In this document: positions 1 through 12,297 of the stretch, piece after piece
Numbering within the stretch: the stretch's first letter is position 1
Layout of the letters: each line of letters starts with the position of its first letter
Assembly: GCA_964017235.1 (NCBI GenBank)
Contig: OZ024930.1
Span: 31,190,614-31,254,613 of the forward strand
Origin: Sabellastarte sp. h YS-2021
Lineage: Eukaryota > Annelida > Polychaeta > Sabellida > Sabellidae
DNA length: 64,000 bases
Reading direction: 5' to 3'
Position numbers and translations under genes: made by a program
The notes under the pieces: model-generated
Told to the model about the DNA's origin: nothing
Databases searched by the model: none
The model's input: the letters and a program-made list of their open reading frames with translations, nothing else

Positions 1-570
1 ACTCTCCGTGGGGTCTCTCAATTTAAATTCTCACAAAACGTATAACTACTAACCCTTTCTGAAAGTTCCCATAATCCATAGTGCATTATTGTCCTCTGTT
101 TATAATTCAGTAATTGAAATCTTCACATACGGAATTAACTGATCGAAATAAAGAACCAGATAATTATAGACTTTATCATATCAAATAATGACTTCTTTTG
201 GTCTTAATTCTGTACTCGAAATGACAAAGTTCTACTGTTTTGTTTCATTTTATTCATGAATATTTTAATATACTTGAACACATCTGCACAACGCTGCATA
301 GTATGTTAAGACAGCATCAGTGCTATTTAAAATAAATAAGGTAAACCATGTGAAATCTTTAAATTGTTTGAAATATATATTTATAAGTAAATAAAACACA
401 TTATCTGTATTTTTGGATTCTTTCGTTGGTCCTTTGTGGAATGTCATACAATTTTGCTATATATCGTCGCCTCATTTTTCAGACCCACCTTAATAGTCCA
501 TTACTCAATTCACCTTACCAGTTCTACTATCTTGGCCAGAAAATAACATAATGACATGGAGTGTAGTTCG
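1..570. other. AT-rich non-coding DNA
   Basis: No exon, repeat array or element end could be recognised here. Only short chance reading frames are present. Confidence 0.5.
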
Positions 571-579
571 TCCAACCAG

Positions 580-1400
580 ATGTTCACTGTTACTGGTTCA
601 CATCTATTACAGATTCACAGTTACTGGTAAGTACTAATCAGAGGTTGACAGTTACTGGTTAGCACTAATCAGAGGTTGAAAGTTACTGATAAGCACTAAT
701 CAGGGGTTGACAGTCACTGATAAGCACTAATCAGAGATTGACAGCTACTGGTAAGTACTAATCTTAGGTTGACAGTTTCTGGTAAGCACTAATCTGAGGT
801 TGTAATTCACTGGTAAACATGTAACAATAGTTGACAGTTACTGGTAAACACTAATCAGAAGTTGACATTTACTAGTTAGCATAAATCAAGGGTTTACAGT
901 TACTGGTAAGCAGAGGTTGACAGTTACTGGTAAGCACTAATCAGGAGTTAACAGTTACTAATAAGCACTAAACAGGGGTTGACAGTTACTGGTAAACAGT
1001 AATCAGAAGTTGCCAGTTACTGGTAAACAGTAATAGGAAGTTGACAGTTCCTCGTAAACACTAATCAGAGTGACAATTAGTGGTAAGCATTAATCAGATG
1101 TTGACAGTTACTTGTAAGCACCAATCAGAAAGTCGACAGTTAGTGGGAAACACTAATCAGAAGTTAAATGTTACTTATTAGCATTAATAATAGACTGACA
1201 GTTTCTTGTTAGCACTAATCAGAGATTCCAGATACTGGCTAACATTTATCAGATGTTCATAAATACTGGCTAACACTAAGCAGAGAAGTTCATAATTACT
1301 GGCTATTACTGATTAAAGTTTCACAGATACTGGCTAACATTAATCATTGATTTACAGTTACTGGTCAGTACTAATCAGAGGTTCACACTTAGAGGATTTC
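580..1400. repeat. 31-bp minisatellite
   Basis: About 25 imperfect direct copies of a roughly 31-bp unit built on GTTGACAGTTACTGG and TAAGCACTAATCAGA. Copies are most alike at 640-1100 and decay toward 1400. Spacing varies by a few bases from small indels. No open frame runs through it. Confidence 0.85.
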
Positions 1401-1659
1401 ACACAAAACAGATGCCCTCAGGTACCGGTTCAAACTAACCAGAGGTTTGGACTTAGCTGAGATTCACTATTGTTGGTTTACTTTTTCAGATGTTTATACT
1501 TACTGATGTATAATTATTGATTCATATCAACCAGCATTTAAGATTTTTTCAGTATTTTTATCAGCCTTATTGGCTTACACTAAACAAAGTGCCCCTTTCG
1601 CGACATTCTTAAGCTGGGTAAAATTTGTCAGCCTAAATGGTCTCACCCGTAGATATAAT

Positions 1660-1990
1660 AGGAACACTTCCCGAATGAAATACATGAAAAATACTCATAA
1701 CGGTGACAGTATCATGTGAGTGTGTATAAGATGAATATATTTTATTATCTATCACTTTTATATGAATAATAAGTCAAATAAGTCCATAATTAAAGAAACT
1801 TTGCAATAAAGGATTTTGTTATAAATACAGGGGCACCAGTTAATATAACAACTTTCAACTAGAGATTTCTCCAACATTTATACATGGATTCCAATGTAAC
1901 AACAATGGGCAGAATATCTGTAAAATAGCTTTCTAATAATGCATACAACATATTTGTAGCTTACATAATTAATGAAATAATAATTAAAAT
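1660..1990 (+). repeat. Dispersed repeat, copy 1 of 3
   Basis: Shares a block order with 63120-63430 and 63650-63960: an ATTTTATTATCTA-like stretch, GGGGCACCAGT, a TTTCTC..CAT segment, CATGGATT, TAACAA, TTTCTAATAATGCATA and TTTGTAGCTTACAT. About 320 bp, non-coding, ends undefined. Divergence looks high. Confidence 0.55.
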
Positions 1991-2049
1991 CAGCACTTGT
2001 CGACGAATATTACCCGGTCTGTATGTCCTTCATATGTAGGTCAAGTGTT

Positions 2050-2561
2050 CTAATTCTGATATGACTTTTATAGTGGTTAATCTCAATAAAAGGCAGGCTC
2101 TAATGCACAACAACCAAGAAACAAGACCACAGAATTCACAGTCCAGACACACAGAAGCGGGAGGGGGGAGGGGGATCCACACCACAGAGACAATTGGAAA
2201 ATATGACAAAACCTAGGATGCGTAGGCTTTTGTGAAGAGATAAGCTTTCAGCTTCTTTTGAAAAAATAGAAGAGACGTGACAGAGTGGATGTCATTCAGC
2301 AACTCATTCCATACTTCGGGAGCATCATAGGTAAAACTAAAAACCAAGTTGCTTAGATGACTTATTAACAGATGGAATAAACTATACTAGTGGATCGGGG
2401 GGGGGGGGGGGGGGGGGGGGGGTTCAGGTTCAGTTCCCCTGAACTGTGGCACCTCAAAAACTTGAGCCTCCATCCGGCTACTCCTAGTGTTATAAAAGCT
2501 TTTCCTGGGATTCAAAAAAGCTCTAAAATAATTAGGATAACCACTTTGAAGGAATTTGTAG
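2050..2561 (-). mobile_element. CR1-like LINE (family A), 3' fragment
   Basis: Read on the minus strand it encodes remnants of an RT C-terminus (VYKFLQSGYPNYFRAFLNPR, then VWNELLNDIHS and KKLKAYLFTKAYAS). The family 3' end follows, including a CCACTATAAAAGT-like block and an ATTAG tail. The frame is disrupted in several places. A run of about 25 G (2398-2422 on +) interrupts the copy. It abuts the + strand copy at 2562 head to head. Confidence 0.8.
2398..2422. repeat. Poly-G tract
   Basis: Uninterrupted run of about 25 G inside the minus-strand LINE fragment. Run length in such tracts is often unreliable in assemblies. Confidence 0.9.
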
Positions 2562-4680
2562 ACTAAAGCTGTCAGGCATCAATTTGAGAGGTTCTGGCGG
2601 AAAAACAAGTCTCCACTAAATCGGGCAAGACTTCGTAAACAGATCGCTAGGTGCAATACCCTAATCACCAGGGACAAGTCTAATTATTATAGAAACCTTA
2701 TCAGTGACAATGCTCACAACTCTAAGAAATTGTGGCAGGTTCTATGCTCAGTACTACACTCTATTCCCGACAAGGTACTTCCCTCCCACGCCTCTCACAT
2801 AGGTCTTGCCAACCGTTTTGCCACCTTTTTCTCTGATAACATAAGTAAAATCAGGGAATCCTTTACAAACACTGACTCATTCACTCTTCCTGCTCCTTCT
2901 GATGTACCCAAATTTGACCTTTTTAAGTCTGTTTCTGAGGATGAAGTACGGAAAGTAATTACCAAATCACCAACTAAATCTTGCATGCTCGATCCATGGC
3001 CTACTTTTCTTGTGAAGGAATACTTGGATATTCTCCTGCCCTCAATTACCAAGCTTGTCAACTGTTCTCTGACTGAAGGTGCTGTCCCTGCTGGTTTCAA
3101 AAAGGCCATAGTCTCTCCTTTGATTAAAAAGTCTTCACTACCACCTGATGAATTAAAAAATTACCGACCTGTCTCCGGCCTGAGCTTCATCTCCAAACTT
3201 GTTGAACGTGTAGTGGTTTCCCAGTTAAATGATCATGTCACCTCCAATGGTCTTGAAAATGTTAGTCAGTCTGCCTATAAGCAAGGTCATTCGACTGAAA
3301 CCGCACTACTGTCTATTAAAAACGAAGTCCACCTTGCTCTTGCCAGAAGAGAAGCTACTGCTGTTGTTCTCTTGGACCAATCAGCAGCATTCAACACCAT
3401 TGATCATAGTACGCTCATTGAATGTTTGAGTTCCTGGTTTGGTATGGGTGGTGTGGTTCTGGACTGGTTCAGGTCGTACCTTTCTGACTGCTATCAGTGC
3501 ATCAAGATCGGCTCTGTTTTATCCGATGCTAAAAGGCTATTGTATGGTGTGCCCCAGGGCTCTGTCTTGGGTCCGATCCTTTTCTCATTATACACTACAC
3601 CCCTAAGCAAGGTTATTCGGAATCACCCTGGCATACATTTCCACTTTTATGCAGATGACACGCAGTTATACGTTCATCTCACACACAAGCATGCCACTCT
3701 GGCCTTTGAAAGGCTGAAAAACTGCTTGGATGATGTTAGAAAGTGGCTCTCAGTAAACAAGCTCAAACTTAATCCTGATAAGACAGAGTTTATTCTGTTC
3801 GGTTCAAAAAATTTCCGTACAAAACTTGGCAAATTTTTCCCAGTCAATATACTTGGTACCCTCCTGTCACCTGCTGAGGCAATCAGGAACCTTGGTGTCT
3901 GGTTTGATTCAGATTTTTCCTTCTCTTGCCATGTCAGGAATATCTGCAAGGCTTGTTTTGTTCATATCAGGGATTTAAAGCGACTCAGAGGGTATCTTAC
4001 ACGTGAAGCTGCTCTCTTGGCTGCAAATGCCTTGGTTGGAAGTCGGCTTGACTACTGTAATTCTCTTTTCAGAAGTCTCTCTGCTCTTGACCTTCATAGG
4101 CTCCAGTGTGTTCAGAACAGTCTAGCTAGAATTGTGGCGAATACCACCAAGTACTCACATATCACTCCTGTAAGAAAGAGTCTTCATTGGTTGCCTATCA
4201 TGCATCGCTCGATTTTCAAGGTCGCCCTTCTGGTGTACAAGTTTCTACATAGTGGCCATCCAAAATACTTCAAACCTTTCATTAAACCTAGACACAGTAT
4301 ATACAGAACACGTAGAAGTCAATCTCAGGGTGTTTTGCTTGAGGTCCCACATTTTGCATCAATATACAAGTCAAAAAAGCAATTTGGCCTTAGCTTTGCA
4401 TACGATGCTCCAATGATTTGGAATGATCTCCCTGATGACGTTCGCTCAGCTAAATCTCTCTCCTCATTCAGGAAGAAGTTGAAAACTTACCTCTTTGAAA
4501 AAGCCTACCCACCCTAGTTTTTTCCTCTGTTTTCATTTCGTCTTTCTCCGTGGTGCCGACCCCTGCAATGTCTCTGATTTAACGATTATGATCTCTGATT
4601 TTTGGCTTTATGCGTCTTAGAGTCTGTCAATAGATAGAGATTGAGCGCTATAAAAGTACTATTAGAAATAGAATTAGAAT
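2562..4680 (+). mobile_element. CR1-like LINE (family A), 5'-truncated copy with open RT frame to the stop codon
   Basis: The frame is open from 2562 to a stop at 4517 (about 650 codons) and lacks the endonuclease part. Reverse transcriptase blocks are in order: NYRPVSGLSFISKLVERVV, HSTETALLS, AAFNTIDHSTL, GVPQGSVLGPILFSLYT, HFYADDTQLY with the catalytic YADD, and KLKLNPDKTEF. The usual thumb and C-terminus (SRLDYCNSLF, LHWLPI, KKLKTYLFEKAYPP) follow. After the stop comes a 160-bp 3' UTR with GAGCGCTATAAAAGTACTA and an AGAATTAGAAT tail ending at 4680. The RT is uninterrupted, but the missing 5' end makes this a dead-on-arrival insertion. Clade (CR1, L2, Daphne) is not resolved. Confidence 0.92.
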
Positions 4681-4974
4681 GGTCTTGAACACAGATTGTT
4701 GTTGAACAGACAACCAATACAAACTCTTAAATACTGAAGTTATATGTGAATATCTGGTTGTGTTGGTTACAATCCTAGTTAAGCTATTCTGTACACTTTG
4801 GAGCTTCCTAACACTAAATCCTGAAAAATATACTGCAGAGTGGACAGTACCAGCTAAGATGCAATATTAAAAGTAGAAATAACATGATTAATGTTTTCAA
4901 GATTTTCTGTTTTTCTTCTAGAGATCAGTTTATTTATTTATTCATTTATATCTATTATTTATTTATTTTGTCTC

Positions 4975-5150
4975 CAGGCTTTCATGAATTGTGGCGTAGC
5001 GTGATGAGTGCCTGTCTCTTCAATGAAGTTAAGGGACAATGGGCTACGTTAGTAATGGAATGGGTGACCGCTTCAGTGTAGCACTCATGTTTCTGATGGC
5101 TTTGCGGCTTGTGCTTGTGGACTAAAGCCCCTTTCGGCCTTGTTCTAAAT
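4975..5150 (+). mobile_element. 5S rRNA-derived SINE, copy 1
   Basis: The head GAAGTTAAGGGACAATGG, CTACGTTAGTA then AATGGGTGACCGC matches the 5S rRNA internal promoter (box A GAAGTTAAGC, intermediate element GTTAGTAC, box C GGATGGGTGACCGC). The body TCTGATGGCTTTGCGGC..GGACTAAAGCCCC.TTTCGGCCTTGTTCT is shared with the copy at 29815-30022. Exact ends are uncertain. Confidence 0.65.
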
Positions 5151-5159
5151 GTGTGTTAT

Positions 5160-7110
5160 GTCTAGGTACATGGACCTGGGGTTACAGCATTTGATAAAGT
5201 CCAAAATAAAAGAGTTCTTTGTTTTAATGTGATCTCCTCAGGTACACGTTTCTACAAAAGATAAGGCTTGTTTTAACAGATTTTGTTCACAAGAATGAAA
5301 CTTCCAAATCCAATACATTTTAAGTTCACTGAATGTTTCAATTAAAAACCCAACAGCACAGTTTAAGACTTAAAATTAGACATCTATTGAGATAAGTCAT
5401 GTCAAGTCTTGCGACGGCTTCTGCTTCAGGTATACTACTCAGTACTTTTGGCACTAACTTATGTTATAGCTTTAACATATTTATAAGTATGAGATAACCA
5501 TAAGTACATTTGTAACAGATTAGAGTAGAATATAAGCTGAACTAATGCCTCGGTTACACCTTACCTTATGGATATATCTGTATGTATTTGATTTCTGACC
5601 ATGACCTCATCCTTATGGATTGGAAAAGAGACCGCATATCTTGATAGTACATGTTGAAGAATGAGCAGCCCTATATATCCATCTCACATGTCCCACCCAC
5701 TCCTCCAAGATGTATGTTGTAGTATAGCTCATGTGAGGCTATGGGAGATTTTCAAACATTTTTTTTTAAAAAAGCAGTTGCAAAATGCAAATAACTGTGT
5801 TGTGCTACTTCACCCTGAATGTGTCCTAAACAGTACAAGTTCGACCAAACCACAACCGAAGAGAGACAAGCCCATTTGGTTGTAGGTCATGACACCGGTA
5901 TGGAAGGTGTGGCCGAGGTATAAAACCTAGGTATACACTGAGGGCAGATAAGTGAGATTACAAATATAACTTCAGCTCTTTGTCCCAAGGGCTAAAGTCT
6001 CTCACCTGTTGGTTAAATATACATTTCATGTCATAATCACCAGAGGTATCTCATTGACTTTCTCCTATAAGTATGTACATGTGTAATAAAAATGCCAGAC
6101 ACAAGATTCATCAAAACTCAAGCATTGTCACGTTGCATAAACTATGGACAGGATATAGAGGTGGCTTTTAAAAATGGCTGACACAAAATTATTTTATATA
6201 TTTTTTAAATTTAGGAATGATCAATTGGGTAGTGATGTTGAATATGATTGATTGATTGATAATCAATCCAGAAACATCAGTAATATGTATTAATTAACAT
6301 TGTAAGAAATAGTTGTTTGCTAAATATCTTGCAAGTTTTCAATGCCGATTAAATTTGATCTGTTTACATTAAAAGTTAAACTTGGGTTAAACCTGGTTGG
6401 TGCCATTTGTGGAAAAGTTTGAACGGCTTCAATTTGGATTGATCCAGATAAATTGTAACTCTCATGGTGGTTTCAAGCATATTGAGGCCCATTGGCCCAA
6501 CTCCACTCCCACCCCTTAAAGTGTGAAGTCTCTCAATCCAGGCATCACAGGGTTGAGTGTGTAGATGTCTTAAAGCAATGGTTTAACTAAACTATTGTCA
6601 CGTTAAAATTACTTTAAATCTTTGTTTAGTATACACTAAATTCGGATTGAGGTTAATCAGAGTTAATCTGCTTTAACCCTTTTCAATCCAGATTAATCGT
6701 AAATGCTGTGGATATTGTTAAATGGATTTGATTTTTGGGTACTTTATGCGAAGAGATTAACAACTCGAATTTGTGCACCTTGCATCCAGACTAGTTGATT
6801 TATGTCTCTGGTGATATGTACACGTATAATATGCTTGTTTACCGAACGTGATCTCCAGAATAAATTCCCAGACCTGCAGAATTTTTATAGCTACACCAGG
6901 AACAATTGTAATATTGTTTGGGATTTATATATGTCAAGTTTATTCTGTGGAGCAACAAAATATCCAGCATTGTTGTCTGTCCTGGAAATAAGGAAAAGTT
7001 GTATGAAGGACCATGTGGATATGGAGAGTATATTGATTAGTTTGTCCTACTGGAGTATTTATAGCCTTACTGTGGGCTCAACTTTCTTTGGAAAATGGGA
7101 AAACTTTCAG
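5160..7110. other. Non-coding AT-rich stretch
   Basis: No supported exon. Contains a short GATT run with palindrome near 6249-6270. A 106-codon frame at 6802-7122 shows no recognisable domain and no codon pattern distinct from background. Confidence 0.4.
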
Positions 7111-7117
7111 TTCACAC

Positions 7118-7312
7118 AATAAAGTTTCAGTTTATAAATTGCACTCTTACTATGCTGGCTTTTATATGGGCATACATCTAAGACAGGCTCTGTCTAATGT
7201 TCTTTTATCTCCAAGCATGTACGAGTGCTTTATGAATAGCTAATATACATGTGTACATCTTTGAAAAAGATATGGTACACATTTGAGCCTCAAACAAGGC
7301 TAGAGTATTTAA
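7118..7312 (+). repeat. Dispersed repeat pair, copy 1
   Basis: Aligns with 14098-14272. Shared blocks are TAAAGTTTCA, CACTCTTA..ATG.TGGCTTTTAT, CTAAGAC, ATGTGTACAT, ATATGGTACA.ATTTGAGCCT and AGCAAGGCTAG (here ACAAGGCTAG). Non-coding, about 195 bp. Confidence 0.7.
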
Positions 7313-7432
7313 AAACACAGCCCCGTTTGCTCATGAAAAAAATCCTACAGTATTTATTTTCCTCTCAGTATCAATCTGTCCAGAGTACATGACAATATTG
7401 CAGCATCCGATAACTATTTGATTCTCATTCTC

Positions 7433-7438
7433 TTGTGT

Positions 7439-7469
<31 letters not shown>

Positions 7470-7473
7470 GGGG
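7433..7473. repeat. (GT)n followed by (G)n simple repeat
   Basis: About ten GT dinucleotides run directly into a run of about 20 G. Confidence 0.9.
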
Positions 7474-7479
7474 TCAAGA

Positions 7480-8950
7480 AATCTAATATGTTTACAGTCT
7501 ATTGCATTTAAGAACAAGCATCAAATAACCTAAGGCAAAGTAGCCATTTCAGAGAAATATTGAACCAAATGCCAATTCCGTATATTCTGAGCAGAGCGAC
7601 CTCTTCAAATTATATTTAATTTTATTTACTTTAATCGTATGCCAACTATATTTTTGTGATTTTTGTTCTTCTAAGGTGAAAAATTCAAGTTTCCACAGTC
7701 GCTGAATAACCCCGTGTCTTATTACAATTTTCCATTCTGCCAAACTTAAACTGATCTGTAAACTTAGGGTCACCTAAAACTAAAATCACTGTTGAAATAA
7801 ACTTTTTTTTATTATTTCTTAAACAAGCAGAGGTATATAGTATGAACCATTTACACCGTGTAAATTGTATATATGCTCCCTCATTATACCCCTGCTTAGA
7901 AGTAAATTGCATTTAAATAGCATTTTCAACACACACACAAGCTAAAACAATATTTATAGTTCCTTTATACACGAAATCAGTGTGAAAGCTGAGCCCATTT
8001 CTTCTTTCTGGCATTTAATTTTTTTCACTTTCTCTTTCGACAATAAAAAATAAAAACTGGATCCGAAATTGAAAACTGAAAACAACACCATTTCACATTT
8101 TGTAACATTAACACATTCATGTTTTATCACCCCCGGGTATAAATGCCAACAAGATAAAAGGAAATCACTTATCTTTTTTGTTGTATTAAATGGTTCTCCT
8201 TTCAAGCCTCACTTGGCAATATCATGTAAATTAGTTTTCAATGAGATGTGTATGTACTGTAAGTATTCATGGCTTTTTTGTTGGCATTTCATCACACAGA
8301 AATCATTTATTTATTGACACAACGTCTGTAGTAGTTTTGATTTAGCAGTAAGCTGTTCATTATTAAGAAATATCAACTAGAAAGCATTAGTAGAGTGCAG
8401 GCATCCACTAGGGCATGCTTCTGGATATAAAAGATTTTTTTAGTATCCAGTATATGACCTGGATATTTCTCTGAACACTGTGAATGTAATTAGTTTTTCT
8501 TTTGGCTAGGCCCTACCAAAAACTTAAAGAAAATTCAATTATTTCTTTTGAAGTAATGTTTACCGGATCACCAAAGTCATTCAAAATACATTAAAATACC
8601 TTTGAAAATTCGGGATATTTTTGAATCACAAATAGGATATGGATCTTTTCCCACAGTTTTGAGGACTATTTCTACTTTTGTCAGACACCAACACAGAGAA
8701 AAAGAAATTATTATAATCAGTGTTTTCCTAAAGCCTGTTGTAAACCCCCCCGTACGTGTTTCCACGTGCTGTCCACAAGCCAAAAAATGACCAAATTGCA
8801 AGTGACCGGCACATAAAACACAAGTTTAATGCAGACGTTCTGTAGGTGGAAGCATTTATCAGTTTTGGGGTCTATTTTCAAATATTAATCAAAATTATTA
8901 ACCAAATAATGATTTTCATCATGCAGACAGCATGCCATGGTTGTAGAGAA
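7480..8950. other. Non-coding stretch
   Basis: No exon recognised. Near 8955-8987 a short piece (ATGGCATGCACATTATTTTCTGTA) resembles the inner part of the MITE that follows, in the opposite orientation. Confidence 0.4.
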
Positions 8951-8994
8951 GAAAATGGCATGCACATTATTTTCTGTATGATCGTAAAAATTAA

Positions 8995-9474
8995 GCTTCT
9001 CTTACATCCCATTGTATGTGTATACACATGTAAGTGTTCTACAAATATTGTTGTAAAAGATATGAGCGTAGCTTGGTAGTGGGGTAGTAGAGATTTGCAC
9101 GTGCAAACAAGGTGAATTCTACCAACACTGGTGTCACTATTTGAATATCAAAAAACAGTCTGCGACTAGGTACAGGCCATACAGTGGGTTAATATACATG
9201 CAAGTTACATGTCTGTGTATTATACAACATGTGCAAACCCTGCAAGTGAATGGGGAGCACTTGCAACACTACCCAGGAGAACGCATGTGCCCAATCCTCT
9301 CATACATACCCATGACAGATGGATGCATTTGTAGCCATACTGTGAACACGCAGAGAATAAGATGCATGTCAATTGCCATTGCGTAGTCTCTGCATCCTCG
9401 AAATTCTGTTATAAAATCACAATAGTAACTGTAACCAGGACATAGATGCACGTACAAAGGGATGTAAGAGAGGC
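8995..9474 (+). mobile_element. TTAA-flanked MITE, copy 1
   Basis: Terminal inverted repeats GCTTCTCTTACATCCC and GGGATGTAAGAGAGGC, flanked by TTAA at 8991-8994 and TTAA at 9475-9478. Length 480 bp. The interior is non-coding and matches 10471-10964 in reverse orientation along its whole length. A TTAA target suggests a piggyBac or Kolobok-type transposase supplied in trans. Confidence 0.85.
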
Positions 9475-10470
9475 TTAAGACACACTTGCAAATATCTACT
9501 TCCCCTACAAACTGGCCTTGGCTGTAAATTTTACAAAATTCGTAGTTTTTAATTGTTGCTAAGATGAAAACAGTCTCCTTTATGATATGCACATTTAGAT
9601 ATGGTCACAAATCTCAGGTATGTTTGAAATTTGAGATGGTCTTGATAAATCTAAAGTTTTTTAATGGTAGTCTATCAGGTGAAGAATTATCAAAGTGATT
9701 AGGAATTAGGTTTAGCATTCAGAAATAATACAACAATTCAGGTGTGTCTTGGAACAATTAATATTTTTTGCTCGGATATCATAATGTTAGCTTAGTAATA
9801 CAAAAAAGCTTGAACATTAAAGAATGAACCTACAAAAGCCCAATTTCAGTTGTTGGTCATTTCCCACCTTATCAGAGAGTTATCGCGAAGGCATTTGACA
9901 GAATTAGGGCCTTGTAAATTATTCAGTCACTTCAGAAGCAAAAAACACTTGTGGTCTGGCTGTAAATACATCAATAAAATACCAAATTTATGTGCAATGG
10001 TTATAAATGCTTCATGGCTGTGTTTCTGTCAACTGTCCCACATTGGTGTGTGTAGAGAGGGCCAAACCAGTACTCTATGGAGACTACACAGTGTGTACTT
10101 TGAAAGCAGGTTCAAGAGGACCAATTAAACCTCATAAGACAATGTTCAAACTTATTCACCTGTTTGTTATGATTGGGGAGACACTCCTATGCATAAGTTT
10201 ATTGTTAAATATGAACTTTTGATACTATATACAAATTGACAGTTACATTAGGTTCATCAGACCTTTGTCAGAGAACCTCTTACTTCTAGACAGTTTGAAG
10301 GCTTTAATTCATTTTGTGTTCATATATTTTGGAGTGAACTTACATTATAAGAATGAGATAATTTTTTATTATGTTTATAAATACTTTCCAGTTTATGGTG
10401 GTGTGGTCATAGCAACTTGTATTGGAATTTTACTCTATTGTCCTTATTGTTCCATAAATAGACCTCTTAA

Positions 10471-10964
10471 GCCCCTCTTACATGCCACCATACGTACACG
10501 TACAGAGAAAAACCGGCTGATTTGCAGGGGACACTAAACCTACACGTGTGATTTTATAACAAAATGTCGAGGTTCCACAGACCCCGCAATGAAAATTGGC
10601 ATGCAAATTATTCTCTGTGTGCATGTAGTATGGCTACAAATGCATCCATGTCTCAAGGGAAACTTACGGGAGGCTTGGGCACGTGCGTTCTCCTTGGTAG
10701 TGGTTGCAAGTGCTCCCAATTCACTTGCAGGGTTTGCACATGCTGTATGATACACTCATGTGTACCTTGCATGTATATTAACCAAACTGTGCAGCCTGTA
10801 ACTAGTCACAGACTGTTCTTTGATAGTCAAGTAGTGACACACTTGTTGAGAGAATACATCTTGTTTGTATGCGTAAATCTCTACTAGCCCACTACCAGGC
10901 CATGCTCGTATTTTTCAACAATATCCATAGCACACTTACGTGTACGATGGGATGTAAGATAAGC
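10471..10964 (-). mobile_element. TTAA-flanked MITE, copy 2 (inverted)
   Basis: Ends GCCCCTCTTACATGCC and GGGATGTAAGATAAGC, flanked by TTAA at 10467-10470 and TTTA (one mismatch) at 10965-10968. Length 494 bp. Reverse complement of the copy at 8995-9474 with many substitutions. Confidence 0.85.
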
Positions 10965-10974
10965 TTTATGTGGG

Positions 10975-12290
10975 TAGGGCACATTTAAAGATGACCCCCC
11001 CTGTACAGCCATTGCCCCACCACTTCAACCCTCTGGTATGTACATTTTAGGTGTTCCCATTCACGAGAGCTCGTGGAAGTTGGAACATTTTGGAACATTT
11101 GGAACATTTTGGACAAATGCAACTAGTCCAGAAAAATTCCAACATATTAAACCTTATGGATACTACCAAAACAGGGAACACATTAAGTCAGAACTAAGCC
11201 CTGCCAAGTCAAATATTTTACTTTTATATGTAGTTCATGAGACCAGCACAGGACAGTGTGATCTAAGTATCACCATCAGCTTTTATCCACCAATCAAGCA
11301 AGTTTTCGAAATTGACAAAGTAATATATTGTCTGCTAATGTTTTGTGTACGAACTTGGAAAATAAACTGGACCATGTTGGCTTTGTAGTTAAGGATTTGG
11401 TTTGACACGTGGCTTCTTATCTTGAAGGACTTGGCCTCTAGTCAAAATGCGATTTTCATGGAAATGTATGGTACTTGAAATAAGTCAGCGGGTCATAAAT
11501 TAAGTGCAAAAATAAACAATGAAGATCAAATAGATCTAATATTAAATTTTAAGTATGTCTTTCATAAAAAAACAGTAACTTTATTGTCAGTATCTATGAA
11601 GATATATTAAAGTTTGTTTATAAAAGAAATACATTTAAATGACACCCAAACCTATTAACTTCATGGATCTAAAATGTAACATTCTCAGAAGAGTAGGGTT
11701 ATTTTTTGCATGAATGGCAGAATGTGCAGAATGGCATTGTGCTCATTGCTTTAATGTCAGCAAACTGTTGATCATAGTGTTTTAAATGGTCAAATCTGTT
11801 AAGCATGATTAAATTAAACATTCAGAAAAAATGACATCGTTGCAAAATGTACCTAAGCTATGACTAATAGACATGTCATACATTTGACTTGATGAAGATG
11901 AATCTTAATTAAAAGGTAGTTTAAATCTTTGAAAACAAATAACAAACTATTGTGAACAAGAAATCATTCAGAAACAGCAGACCTCCTCCAAAGAATAATA
12001 TCTCCAATGTGGCTTGTTAGTGCAATGACAAAAATCCTTTAAAATTTACTTGTTCCAGACCGTGATCTAGATCACCACTGAAATGTAATCGCCCGTTTTT
12101 GCGGTATAGTCGATATTGATAATATATTCCCTGATTAGTCAGAAATAAAGTTTTTAAAATATAGCCAATAGTATGATATTGGAAGACCAAGCCGAGCCAA
12201 AATGAAACAGCCAAACATTATTTTCAGACCTCATTTTCAAACACTGCATAGTGTAGCTCAAACCAGAGTTTGTTCAACTGACAAAAGTTT
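10975..12290. other. Non-coding stretch beside the candidate exon
   Basis: No second exon of the minus-strand candidate was recognised. At 11985-12100 a degenerate segment (AGTGCAATGACAAAAATCCTTTAAAATT then GATCTAGATCACC) resembles 15575-15640, a dispersed repeat of uncertain type. A 116-codon frame at 11038-11388 has no recognised domain. Confidence 0.4.
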
Positions 12291-12297
12291 TACTTAC

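Noticed and set aside
2398-2422. G-run as a regulatory quadruplex
   Set aside because: A simple homopolymer inside a decayed LINE; no evidence of function, and length may be an assembly artefact.
9141-9592. Open frames on both strands (81 and 107 codons)
   Set aside because: They lie inside the TTAA-flanked MITE and recur, broken, in its second copy.
11038-11388. 116-codon open frame with TFGTFWT-like repeats
   Set aside because: Caused by a local GGAACATTT repetition; no domain and no supporting context.
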